From contig JADFMC010000020.1 of assembly GCA_022564085.1 (NCBI GenBank), positions 1-11,898 of the forward strand: DNA of 11,898 bases, read 5' to 3'. Positions 1-6,983 of the stretch are shown one piece after another. Source of the stretch: Fidelibacterota bacterium. Its GTDB lineage: Bacteria > Fidelibacterota > Marinisomatia > SCGC-AAA003-L08 > TS1B11. Each line of letters begins with the position of its first letter. Within the stretch, counting starts at the first letter, position 1. The position numbers were made by a program, and so were the translations under genes. The notes under the pieces were generated by a model. It saw nothing but the letters and a program-made list of their open reading frames with translations. It did not search any database and was not told the DNA's origin.

Positions 1-986
1 TAGCCACTATCGAGAACAGCAATATGGACGTGGTGCTGCTGGAGAAAGCCCCCCGCATCGCCGTCTACTCACCGCCCAATAAACAGCCCTGGGACGACGC
101 CGTCACCCTGGCGCTGGCCTATGCCGAGGTGCCCTACGTTACCATCTATGATGAGGAGGTGATCACCGGTCAGCTGACCCGCTACGACTGGCTGCACCTG
201 CACCACGAGGACTTCACCGGCCAGCACGGCAAGTTCTGGGGCGCCTACCGCAATGCCCAATGGTACCGGGAACAGGAGGTGTCCTACCGGGACCTGGCCC
301 GGGAACATGGCTTCCCCAACGTACCGGCCCACAAGCAGGCGGTGGCTTTGAAAATCAAACAGTTCGTGGTGCGCGGTGGGTTCTTGTTCGCCATGTGCTC
401 GGCCACCGATAGCTGGGACATCGCCCTGGCGGCCCAGCAACTGGATATCGTCGGCGTGCCCTACGACGGTACCCCCGCCGACCCCCAGGCCCAGGCCAAA
501 CTCGATTTTGGCCAGGCGGTGGCCTTCGAGAATTACCAGCTGATCACCGATCCGGCAGTGTACGAGTATTCCACCATCGACATACCATCCAGCCACAAAC
601 CGGGCCCCCGTTCCGCCGACAGCGACTACTTCACCCTGTTCGAGTTCGCCGCCAAGTACGATCCCGTGCCCTCCATGCTCACCCAAAACCACGTGGGGAT
701 CATCAAAGGTTTTATGGGCCAGACCACCAACTTCCGGCGCAGCACATTGAAAAGGAGTGTGGTGATATTAGGCGAGCGGGAAGGCACCGAGGAGGTGCGC
801 TACATTCACGGCAATGTGGGCCAGGGCACCTTTACATTTCTAGGGGGCCATGACCCCGAGGACTACCAGCACTATGTGGGCGACCCGCCCACCAACCTGG
901 CCCTGCACCCCAATTCCCCCGGCTATCGGCTGATCCTAAACAATGTCCTGTTCCCCGCGGCGCGGAAGAAGGAGAGGAAGACTTAG
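1..986 (+). CDS. 'Asparagine synthetase B'-like protein, C-terminal part (5' end outside window)
   Basis: The frame is open from the left edge: seven codons (A-T-I-E-N-S-N) precede the ATG at 24 without a stop, and MDVVxLEKAP is an internal motif in relatives I recall, so the true start lies upstream. The visible 327 residues match a Bacteroidetes/Marinimicrobia family of about 400 residues usually labelled asparagine synthetase B. Motifs seen are KAPRIAVYSPPNKQPWDDAV, YDWLHLHHEDFTGQ, GGFLFAMCSATDSWDIALAA, DPQAQAKLDF, FMGQTTNFR, GGHDPEDYQHYVGDPPT and HPNSPGYRLILNNVLFPA. I see neither the N-terminal Cys glutaminase nor the ATP-pyrophosphatase loop of real AsnB, so that name is probably inherited by transitive annotation. 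The GGFLFAMCS turn, Cys about 132 of the visible part, resembles the nucleophile elbow of class I glutamine-amidotransferase-like (ThuA/DUF4159) folds; this is inference. The protein ends in KKERKT. Function is unknown. Confidence 0.8.
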   Translation, partial: ATIENSNMDVVLLEKAPRIAVYSPPNKQPWDDAVTLALAYAEVPYVTIYDEEVITGQLTRYDWLHLHHEDFTGQHGKFWGAYRNAQWYREQEVSYRDLAREHGFPNVPAHKQAVALKIKQFVVRGGFLFAMCSATDSWDIALAAQQLDIVGVPYDGTPADPQAQAKLDFGQAVAFENYQLITDPAVYEYSTIDIPSSHKPGPRSADSDYFTLFEFAAKYDPVPSMLTQNHVGIIKGFMGQTTNFRRSTLKRSVVILGEREGTEEVRYIHGNVGQGTFTFLGGHDPEDYQHYVGDPPTNLALHPNSPGYRLILNNVLFPAARKKERKT

Positions 987-988
987 GA

Positions 989-1020
989 AGTTACGAGTTA
1001 CGGGTTACGAGTTACTGGTT
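989..1020. repeat. Degenerate ttacgag tandem repeat, left outer arm
   Basis: About four 7-10 base units of the type agttacg/agttac follow each other directly after the upstream stop codon. The units agttacgagtt and agttactggtt reappear as reverse complements (aactcgtaact, aaccagtaact) at 1750-1782 on the far side of the membrane-protein gene, so the two stretches form an imperfect inverted pair around it. Confidence 0.7.
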
Positions 1021-1040
1021 CGGCCATCCAGCCCCGCCCT

Positions 1041-1055
1041 GGCAGGCCGTTGGCG
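1041..1055 (+). repeat. Inverted repeat, left inner arm
   Basis: The 15-mer ggcaggccgttggcg is matched exactly as its reverse complement at 1696-1710. Looser similarity continues outward on both sides (cccgcc..ctgg before, tnccatcc after). It lies inside the outer ttacgag arm, so the order of elements is mirrored around the 1126-1578 gene. Confidence 0.75.
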
Positions 1056-1125
1056 GGATTCCATCCACTGTCCAACATCCAATATCCAACATAGAGTAAT
1101 TAGCAACTAGCATCGAGTTGGCAAT

Positions 1126-1578
1126 CTAAAACGCCTCCCCCTTCTTCTCCCGCAGTTGGCTGCCCACCGGCCGGATGCGTCCCCAGATGGAATATACCAG
1201 TCCCACGGTGGCCCCTACCTGCAGGACGGACATGATAAAGCCCGCCATTCGCAGTCCCTGGTAACCGGGAAAACCGGATATTACCTCGGCCATAAAGCGC
1301 AGGAGGGTGCTGGCGGTGAAAAGCCAATAAAGCCATAGAATCACCCGCGGTTTGTATTTGCTGTCGTCCTTGGTGGGGCGGGGGAAGAACCAGACGGCCA
1401 CCCCCAGGATCATCATCAGCATCCCGCCCATGAGCAGAACGTGGGTATGGGCCACTACCAGGGTGGACGGCGCCAGCCAACCAAACACTTGGGCGGCGTA
1501 CAGATAAAGCCCGGCCAGCAGGCCCAGGATGAAGAAGAAAAAGGCGGTTTTGATGAAGTACCGGGCAGTGGAGTGCAT
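1126..1578 (-). CDS. Small membrane protein related to cbb3/NorB-type haem-copper oxidase subunit I
   Basis: This 150-residue protein has four clear hydrophobic segments at about residues 10-30, 41-64, 78-98 and 108-131. Helix 2 begins AHTHVLLMGGMLMMILGVAV and ends in FFPRP, which is the pattern (AHxHxxxxGxxxMMxxGVAxxxxPR) of short proteins annotated as cbb3-type cytochrome c oxidase subunit I. Full-length subunit I has about 12 helices and several haem and copper histidines. Here only H44 and H46 lie in a plausible ligand position, so it cannot be a complete oxidase. It may be a small haem-binding or sensor/assembly membrane protein; that is inference. The ATG at 1578 is the only sensible start; an AAGGAGA lies about 23 bases upstream, too far for a normal ribosome binding site. 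It stands alone on the minus strand between plus-strand genes, bracketed by inverted repeats, with no other respiratory gene in view. Confidence 0.75.
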   Translation of the reverse strand: MHSTARYFIKTAFFFFILGLLAGLYLYAAQVFGWLAPSTLVVAHTHVLLMGGMLMMILGVAVWFFPRPTKDDSKYKPRVILWLYWLFTASTLLRFMAEVISGFPGYQGLRMAGFIMSVLQVGATVGLVYSIWGRIRPVGSQLREKKGEAF

Positions 1579-1652
1579 GGTCTGATTATTCCGGCCTAAG
1601 GTCTCCTTGGAACTCCGCGAATCCTAAAGAAAAGGTTAGCGTTTTAAGGATA

Positions 1653-1688
1653 AACTAGATACTCGATACTAGATGCTCGATATCGGAT
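1653..1688. repeat. Degenerate atactcgat/actagat repeat
   Basis: Units actagatactcgat, actagatgctcgat and atcgga follow each other. The core tatcgag (reverse complement ctcgata) recurs at 10854-10867, linking this spacer with the distal 10.4-10.9 kb spacer. Confidence 0.6.
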
Positions 1689-1695
1689 GGTACCA

Positions 1696-1710
1696 CGCCA
1701 ACGGCCTGCC
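1696..1710 (-). repeat. Inverted repeat, right inner arm
   Basis: cgccaacggcctgcc is the exact reverse complement of 1041-1055. The arms are separated by 640 bases that contain the whole oxidase-like gene. Confidence 0.75.
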
Positions 1711-1735
1711 CGGCCAGTGCGGGATTGGAATCTTG

Positions 1736-1782
1736 TAACTCGAAATTCTTAACTCGTAACTAGAAACTAGAAACCAGTAACT
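1736..1782. repeat. Degenerate taactag/taactcg tandem repeat, right outer arm
   Basis: Units taactcg, taactag, aaactag and aaccagtaact run in series. The words aactcgtaact and aaccagtaact are reverse complements of words at 989-1020. Confidence 0.65.
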
Positions 1783-1828
1783 CCCTGTCCTTGGCAGTTA
1801 TTGGCTCGTGCGCCTAATTTCACCGGCC

Positions 1829-3484
1829 ATGTCGCTGGTCCCGCCTAATTATCGCCGCTTCGTCGCGCTGCTTACTACACTAGGAGCGCTGCTGTTGCTG
1901 GGCTGCGCGGCGGTGAAGGGGCCTTCGGGGGGGCCGGTTGACGACACCGGGCCGGTGGTGGTCCGGTTGCAGCCGCCCAACCTCAGCCGCCGGATCGATC
2001 CCCGGGCATCGATCGAGATATATTTTGATGAACTGGTAGATCCCTTGTCCATCCCCGGTTCGCTAATCTTCACTCCCCAGGTGGACTTCACCACCAAGGT
2101 CAGAGGGCGGCGGGTGATCGTAAAACCGGCCCAGCCGCTGGCCGCCAACCAGACCTACGTGCTCACCCTGCAGCGCGGTATACGGGATTACCGGCGCAAT
2201 AAACTATCCCGGTCTCAGCAATACGTGTTCAGCACCGGGGGGGAGATTCCCACCGGCCGCATCGAGGGACTGGTGCTGGAAAGCGATCCTGACGCGACCA
2301 TAGTGGTGGGCCTGTTTGTCCCCAGCGACAGCACTGTGGGCTACGACCTGTTTCAGAGTGTCGATCTGGCTGATGACGGGCGCTTTTCCTTCTCCTACCT
2401 GGACAGCGGCCGCTACCGGTTGGCGGTGGTGGAAGGCGGCCTGGCCGATTTTCCAGCCGGCATTAATCGGCGCCGCTATGCCCTCTCTTCCGAAGAATCG
2501 CTGGCAGTGCAGGGCGATACAGTCCAGGTGCGAATGCTCCTCTCCTCACCCCTGACTCAGCCCCAGATTCAATCGCTGGAATGGGTGACTCCCACTTACC
2601 TGGCCATAACTTTTGATACGCCTTTCGGCGAAGCGCCCCCGCCGGCCGGTCTGTATGCTACCCAGAATGCGGCCACCTGGGGCTACGTGGTGTTATCACC
2701 GGACTCCGATTCCACGGTAGTGGACCTGGGGGAGGGATATACCCAATTGGGGGAACCGTACCGCATTGAGCCCTTTGTCCTGCCCGGCCCGACCATGGAG
2801 GATACTTTGCAGCCCCGGGTGATCGTTAAGGGCAATCTCGTGCGCCTGGAACCTGTGGCTGTGGCGGGCAGTCGCCTGATAACCACCGCCCGGGGGTTGG
2901 TGACCTTTAGTGAGCCGGTGCGGCTGCCGGAGGGGCTGATGGCGCGGGTTATGGGGCGGGACACCCTGCAGGTGCCTCTGCTCCAGGACACACCGCTCTC
3001 CGCCAGCCTGGAAGTCTTTGAGCCGGAACGCTATAAACGCGCCCAGTTCCTGGGAGGCGATATTACCGATTACGCCGGTAACCCGTTGGCCGATTCCCTG
3101 GTCTCGGTCATGTTGGTTTTTCAGCTGCCCCAGAGCACTGGTGAAATCAGCGGCCGGATCATCGGGCTGGCCGGAACGGTGGTAGTGGAGGTGCGGGAGG
3201 CGGAGACCGGGCGCCGAGTGGCCCATGCCGTGACCGATACCGCCGGCTATCACATTGGCCTGGTACCGCCCGGATTCTATCACCTGTTCGCCCATGGGCA
3301 GGTAGGGCGGTCGTCGCTGCCGTATTATAGCGGCAGCTGGGAGCCGTACCGCCCGGCAGCCCCGTTCGCCAGCTATCCGGACCCGGTGGAGGTAAGGCCG
3401 CGCTGGGAAGTCGGAGGGGTTGATATTAACTTTAATGTTGCGCTCGATACGACCCAGGAGGTTCCCGCTGATAGAAAGGATTAG
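1829..3484 (+). CDS. Ig-like domain lipoprotein with C-terminal carboxypeptidase-regulatory-like domain
   Basis: From the ATG at 1829 the protein has 551 residues. A GTG at 1808 in the same frame would add seven; I prefer ATG because it gives a compact lipoprotein signal (YRRF, then hydrophobic, then lipobox LLLGC with Cys26). Neither start has a clear ribosome binding site. After the Cys comes KGPSGGPVDDTGP, a motif I recall from Bacteroidetes-type envelope lipoproteins with an SbsA-like Ig (Big_5) domain. Here that domain spans roughly residues 40-140 (SIEIYFDELVDP, VIVKPAQPLAANQTYVLTL, QYVFSTG). A beta-rich middle section follows (GRIEGLVLES, DDGRFSFSYLDSGRYRLAVV), and near the end a regulatory-like domain (GEISGRIIGL, TDTAGYHIGLVPPGFYHLFA). 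It is probably anchored in the outer membrane or periplasm; its precise role is unknown. The stop directly abuts the manC start, suggesting translational coupling. Confidence 0.8.
   Translation: MSLVPPNYRRFVALLTTLGALLLLGCAAVKGPSGGPVDDTGPVVVRLQPPNLSRRIDPRASIEIYFDELVDPLSIPGSLIFTPQVDFTTKVRGRRVIVKPAQPLAANQTYVLTLQRGIRDYRRNKLSRSQQYVFSTGGEIPTGRIEGLVLESDPDATIVVGLFVPSDSTVGYDLFQSVDLADDGRFSFSYLDSGRYRLAVVEGGLADFPAGINRRRYALSSEESLAVQGDTVQVRMLLSSPLTQPQIQSLEWVTPTYLAITFDTPFGEAPPPAGLYATQNAATWGYVVLSPDSDSTVVDLGEGYTQLGEPYRIEPFVLPGPTMEDTLQPRVIVKGNLVRLEPVAVAGSRLITTARGLVTFSEPVRLPEGLMARVMGRDTLQVPLLQDTPLSASLEVFEPERYKRAQFLGGDITDYAGNPLADSLVSVMLVFQLPQSTGEISGRIIGLAGTVVVEVREAETGRRVAHAVTDTAGYHIGLVPPGFYHLFAHGQVGRSSLPYYSGSWEPYRPAAPFASYPDPVEVRPRWEVGGVDINFNVALDTTQEVPADRKD
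3475..3480 (+). promoter_or_regulatory. Ribosome binding site for manC inside the lipoprotein gene
   Basis: AAAGGA ends four bases before the ATG at 3485 and lies within the last codons of the lipoprotein gene, so ribosomes finishing that gene are placed at the next start. Confidence 0.5.
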
Positions 3485-4546
3485 ATGCACTGTGTAATAA
3501 TTGCCGGTGGCTCCGGCACCCGGTTTTGGCCTAAAAGCCGGCGAAACCGGCCCAAGCAGCTGCTGGAACTCCTGAACGGCAAATCCCTCATATCTCAAAC
3601 CACCGCTCGTCTGGAGAAATACTCCCGGGCCGAAGGGGTATACATTGTGGCCCCGGAGCATCTGGCGCAATCGTTAAACCGGGAAGTGCCGCATATTCCC
3701 ACTGAGAATCTATTCGTCGAACCCACTCCCCGCAATACCGCACCCGCCATCGCTCTGGCAGCCTTCATCTTGCGCAAACGGTTTGGCGGCGATGTAGTTA
3801 TGGGGGTTTTCCCGGCGGACCACCTGATCCGCAAGGAGAAACTGTTTCACCGCTCCCTGGTACTGGCCGAGAAAAAGGCCGCCGCCGGCCCCCATTTGGT
3901 CACGCTGGGTATCCAGCCCGGCTACCCCGCCACCGGGTATGGTTACGTCGAGTTCTCGCGCGAGGGCAGCGGCGACGTGCATCCGGTGGTGCGGTTTACC
4001 GAAAAACCGAACCTGGAAACCGCCAAACAGTTTCTCGAGGGAGGTTCACATCTGTGGAACGCGGGGATGTTCATCTGGCGGGTGGACACTTTCCTGGACA
4101 ACCTGGCTGCCCATCTCCCGGCCACTGCCGAAAACCTGGCCGCTATCGAGCACCTGATCGATACCCCCAAGTTTGCCGAGGCCCTAGCCGAAGTTTGGCC
4201 GGTGGTGGACAGTATCAGCGTGGACTACGGTATCCTGGAACACGCCGATGACATTTTTACGGTTGAGACCCGCTTCGACTGGAATGACCTGGGTAGCTGG
4301 CGCACCCTTTACGAGGTGCTGCCCAAGGACTCCGACGGGAACGTGGTCCAGGGTGATGTGACCATACTGGATTCTCACAATTCGCTGGTGGTCAGCGAGG
4401 GCCGCTATACTGCCGTTATAGGGGTGGAGGACCTGATAGTAGTCACTATGGACGATGCCACCATCGTGCTGCCCCGTAGCCAGAGCGAACGGGTACAGGA
4501 CATCGTGCACTGGCTTAAATCCCGGCAACGGGACGAGCTGCTCTAG
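3485..4546 (+). CDS. manC: Mannose-1-phosphate guanylyltransferase (GDP-mannose pyrophosphorylase)
   Basis: The enzyme makes GDP-mannose from mannose-1-phosphate and GTP in the cytosol, supplying mannose and fucose-type sugars for surface polysaccharide. The 353 residues show the nucleotidyltransferase signature GGSGTRFWPKSRRNRPKQ (residues 8-25, with R13 and K24 expected at the active site). They also show FVEPTPRNTAPAIALA (77-92), FPADH (109-113, metal/nucleotide-binding Asp), GYPATGYGYVEF, FTEKP, LWNAGMFIW and FDWNDLGSWRTLYE. The length fits the single-function form; the C-terminal cupin phosphomannose-isomerase domain of the longer bifunctional ManC/AlgA enzymes is absent. The ATG follows the previous stop with no gap. 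No other polysaccharide gene is in the window, so the partner phosphomannomutase must be encoded elsewhere. Confidence 0.92.
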   Translation: MHCVIIAGGSGTRFWPKSRRNRPKQLLELLNGKSLISQTTARLEKYSRAEGVYIVAPEHLAQSLNREVPHIPTENLFVEPTPRNTAPAIALAAFILRKRFGGDVVMGVFPADHLIRKEKLFHRSLVLAEKKAAAGPHLVTLGIQPGYPATGYGYVEFSREGSGDVHPVVRFTEKPNLETAKQFLEGGSHLWNAGMFIWRVDTFLDNLAAHLPATAENLAAIEHLIDTPKFAEALAEVWPVVDSISVDYGILEHADDIFTVETRFDWNDLGSWRTLYEVLPKDSDGNVVQGDVTILDSHNSLVVSEGRYTAVIGVEDLIVVTMDDATIVLPRSQSERVQDIVHWLKSRQRDELL

Positions 4547-4549
4547 CAG

Positions 4550-4843
4550 ATGAAACTGCCGGCCCTATTCCGGGAGTTGGAAGAGGTGGCTGCCCGCCTC
4601 GGTTTGTCGGTGGTGCTGGATCGCGGTAATTTTAAAGGCGGCGATTGCATTCTTGAAGGAGAAGAAATAGTGGTGCTAAACAAGGCCACTCCGCTGGAGC
4701 AGCAAGCCCGTCATCTGGCGGAAGCCTTGGGGAAGAGGGACCTACAGGGAATCTACCTCAAGCCGGTCGTGCGCTTGTTCCTGGACCGTTATCAGGATTT
4801 GGGGCTGTTCGATGAGAGGACCCAAGCCACACAGGATTCCTAA
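4550..4843 (+). CDS. Conserved-looking small protein of unknown function
   Basis: This 97-residue soluble protein starts three bases after the manC stop, so it is probably translationally coupled; there is no clear ribosome binding site. I recall similar short proteins in related phyla with the pattern LFxELEEVAxxLGxxVxxxxGNFKGGxC, then VxLNKxxPLEQQxxxLAxAL and IYLKPxxR, but I do not know a function. No transmembrane segment or signal peptide is visible. The charged, helix-friendly ends around a short beta-like centre (GNFKGGDCILEGEEIVVLN) suggest a small alpha/beta fold with one Cys. The 47-base gap to the EF-G2 start fits the same transcript. Confidence 0.75.
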   Translation: MKLPALFRELEEVAARLGLSVVLDRGNFKGGDCILEGEEIVVLNKATPLEQQARHLAEALGKRDLQGIYLKPVVRLFLDRYQDLGLFDERTQATQDS

Positions 4844-4877
4844 CCGGATCACGTATTTAGCCAAGATAAGATTAATT

Positions 4878-4883
4878 GGAGGA
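4878..4883 (+). promoter_or_regulatory. Ribosome binding site deciding the EF-G2 start
   Basis: GGAGGA sits seven bases before the ATG at 4891. A TTG at 4876 in the same frame overlaps this site and so is unlikely to be the start; the ATG is chosen. Confidence 0.8.
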
Positions 4884-4890
4884 AACGATA

Positions 4891-6978
4891 ATGTCCAAAT
4901 TTGACCCGGAGGACATTCTTACCTGCGCCTTGACCGGGCATGGTACCGTCGGCAAGACCATCTTGGCGGATGCCATGCTTTTCAATGCTGGAGAAGTCAA
5001 CCGTATCGGCTCCATCGAGAGCGGCAGCACTGTCTCCGATTACCATGAAGATGAGATCGAGCGGCAGATTTCCATCAATTCCTCCGTCCTGAATTTCTCC
5101 TGGCAGGAAAAGAAAATAAATCTGCTCGACACACCGGGCTACGCCGACTTCTTCGGTGAGGTACAGGGCGCCCTGCGCGTGGCCGATTTCTCGCTGGTGC
5201 TGATCAGCGGTGTGGCCGGGATTGAGGTAGGCACCGAGCAGGTTTGGCAGGCCGCCGCCGACTACGGCCTCCCCCGGCTGCTGGCCGTCAATATGCTTGA
5301 TCGTGAAAATACCAAATTCGACGATATATTGGCCCTGGCCCGGGAGCGCTTTGGAGCCCGGGTGTTTCCCTTGGGCTGGCCGGTTAATCCCGGCCCCAAT
5401 TTCAACCAGGTGGCCGATGTTTTGCGCAAGGAGCTGCATACCTATAAAACCGACGGCTCCGGTAAATATGATGCCGGCGAATTGCCGGCGGATTGGAGCG
5501 ACCGGATCAACACCTTCCACGGTGAGCTGATCGAGCTGGTGGCCGAGTCGGACGATACCTTGCTGGAGAAATACTTTGACCAAGATGCACTCTCCGAGGA
5601 TGACCTCCGGGGCGGCCTGCGGGGAGCGATCCTGGCCGGGACCCTGATCCCCCTGTTCCCCATGGCCGGCCTGGGGAACATCGGGGTGCGCCGGATGATG
5701 GACTTATTAGCCAAGTACGCGCCCTGTGCAGCTGACGCGGGAGAGGTTAAAGGTATGGCCGGCGCCGGCAGTGACCAGGAAGTTTCTATCTCGGCCTCCA
5801 AGGACGGCTCCACCTCTATTTTCATTTTCAAGACCGTCAGCGAGGCCCACCTGGGTGAACTGTCATTCTTCCGGGTCTATTCGGGAACCGTAAAAACGGG
5901 AGTCGACCTGCTCAACAGTTCCCAACAGGCCCGGGAGCGGATGGGCACTATTTACAGTATGAACGGCAAGAAGCGCAACGAGCTGGGCACGGTGGTGCCC
6001 GGCGATATCGCCGCCGTGGTAAAACTGAAGCACTCCCACACCGGTGATACCCTGTGCGACCCGCATAAAACGGTGGTGCTGCCGCGAATTACCCTGCCGG
6101 AACACAAGGAACGGGCGGCCATCATGCCCCGCTCCAAGGGCGACGAAGACAAGATCAGCACCGGTCTGGCCACACTCCATGAGGAAGACCCCACCTTTGT
6201 TTTCGAGTTTGACCCGGAATTAAGGCAGACTATCATTTCAGGGCAGGGCGAGCTGCACCTGGAAACAGTTGTGCGGCGGCTTAAACAGCGTTTCGGGGTG
6301 GATGTGGAATTGGCCGAGCCCAAGGTGCCTTATCGGGAAACTATTTCCAGTCGCGGTGAGTCCAAATACCGGCATAAAAAGCAAACCGGCGGCGCCGGCC
6401 AGTTCGCCGAGGTTTGGATGTTCGTGGAACCGTTGCCGCCCGGCTCCGGCATCCAGTTTGAATCACAGATCAAGGGCATGGCCATCGACCGCGTGTTCAT
6501 CCCTTCAATCGAGAAGGGTGTAATGGCCGCAGTTAACGATGGTGTGCTGGCCGGTTACCGCTGCGTTGATGCCAAAGCCGTGGTTTACGATGGCAAACAA
6601 CACCCGGTAGACTCCAAGGATATCGCCTTTCAGACCGCCGGCCGGGAGGCCTTTAAAGAGGCCTTCCGGCAAGCCAAGCCGGCCTTGCTGGAGCCGATCT
6701 ACGAGATCGAGGTTTTGGTGCCCGAGGAATTCATGGGCGACATCATGGGCGACATCTCGTCCCGCCGGGGGAAAGTGCTGGGCATGGAAACCGAAGGCCA
6801 CCTGCAAAAGGTCAAGGCCCACGTGCCGCTGGGATCTTTGGGGCATTACGCCACTGCCCTGCGGTCAATGACCGGGGGCCGGGGCCTGCATACGCAGCAT
6901 TTCTTCAGCTACGAGCGCATGCCACACGATGAAGAACAACGGGTCATCAAGGCCACAAAGTCGGATAAGGCAGAGTAG
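4891..6978 (+). CDS. Elongation factor G-like GTPase, EF-G2 type
   Basis: At 695 residues this has the full EF-G layout: GTPase domain (about 1-280), domain II beta barrel (about 295-390), domain III (GQGELHLETVVRRLKQRF) and domains IV-V (KKQTGGAGQFAEVW; SSRRGKVLGME; LRSMTGGRG). The G motifs are unusual: G1 is GHGTVGKT (16-23), G3 is DTPGYADF (80-87) with Tyr84 where translational GTPases have the catalytic His, and G4 is NMLD (134-137) instead of NKxD. I recall GHxxxGKT and DxPGYxDF from the second EF-G of Thermus and others, so this is probably that paralogue and not the main fusA. It may bind ribosomes with weak or altered GTP hydrolysis; its physiological role is not settled. It lies between the small unknown gene and the HIT gene in one run. 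Confidence 0.88.
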   Translation: MSKFDPEDILTCALTGHGTVGKTILADAMLFNAGEVNRIGSIESGSTVSDYHEDEIERQISINSSVLNFSWQEKKINLLDTPGYADFFGEVQGALRVADFSLVLISGVAGIEVGTEQVWQAAADYGLPRLLAVNMLDRENTKFDDILALARERFGARVFPLGWPVNPGPNFNQVADVLRKELHTYKTDGSGKYDAGELPADWSDRINTFHGELIELVAESDDTLLEKYFDQDALSEDDLRGGLRGAILAGTLIPLFPMAGLGNIGVRRMMDLLAKYAPCAADAGEVKGMAGAGSDQEVSISASKDGSTSIFIFKTVSEAHLGELSFFRVYSGTVKTGVDLLNSSQQARERMGTIYSMNGKKRNELGTVVPGDIAAVVKLKHSHTGDTLCDPHKTVVLPRITLPEHKERAAIMPRSKGDEDKISTGLATLHEEDPTFVFEFDPELRQTIISGQGELHLETVVRRLKQRFGVDVELAEPKVPYRETISSRGESKYRHKKQTGGAGQFAEVWMFVEPLPPGSGIQFESQIKGMAIDRVFIPSIEKGVMAAVNDGVLAGYRCVDAKAVVYDGKQHPVDSKDIAFQTAGREAFKEAFRQAKPALLEPIYEIEVLVPEEFMGDIMGDISSRRGKVLGMETEGHLQKVKAHVPLGSLGHYATALRSMTGGRGLHTQHFFSYERMPHDEEQRVIKATKSDKAE

Positions 6979-6983
6979 CCCTC

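Larger units (their letters stand above)
987..1125. other. Intergenic spacer with short repeats
   Basis: These 139 bases separate the stop of the left gene from the end of the minus-strand membrane gene; transcription converges here. It holds the ttacgag-type tandem repeat, one arm of an inverted repeat, and a short run of tccaacatccaatatccaac. The segment cccgcc...ggcggg (about 1034-1057) could fold into a GC hairpin but has no following T run, so I do not call a terminator. Confidence 0.6.
1579..1828. other. Divergent intergenic region, repeat-rich
   Basis: This 250-base gap lies between the divergent membrane-protein and lipoprotein genes and should hold promoters for both. I could not pick out a convincing -35/-10 pair. 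Much of it is short degenerate repeats of the types tagatactcgatac and taactagaaac, plus the right inner inverted-repeat arm. Confidence 0.55.

Noticed and set aside
1..12. 12-mer tagccactatcg repeated at 11601-11612, suggesting a terminal repeat or circular contig
   Set aside because: Several 12-base matches are expected by chance in a window of this size, and the sequences diverge at once afterwards.
24..26. ATG as start of the first gene
   Set aside because: The frame is open upstream to the window edge, and the codons before the ATG fit the family's internal sequence.
989..1020. CRISPR-like array
   Set aside because: Units are 7-10 bases, contiguous and degenerate, with no spacers and no cas genes.
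2696..3670. Minus-strand 324-codon open frame opposite the lipoprotein and manC
   Set aside because: It is antisense to two well-supported genes, lacks any recognisable motif, and is Arg/Gly/Pro-rich as expected from a GC-rich shadow frame.
4849..5583. Minus-strand 244-codon open frame opposite EF-G2
   Set aside because: The opposite strand is clearly EF-G; the antisense translation shows no family motif.
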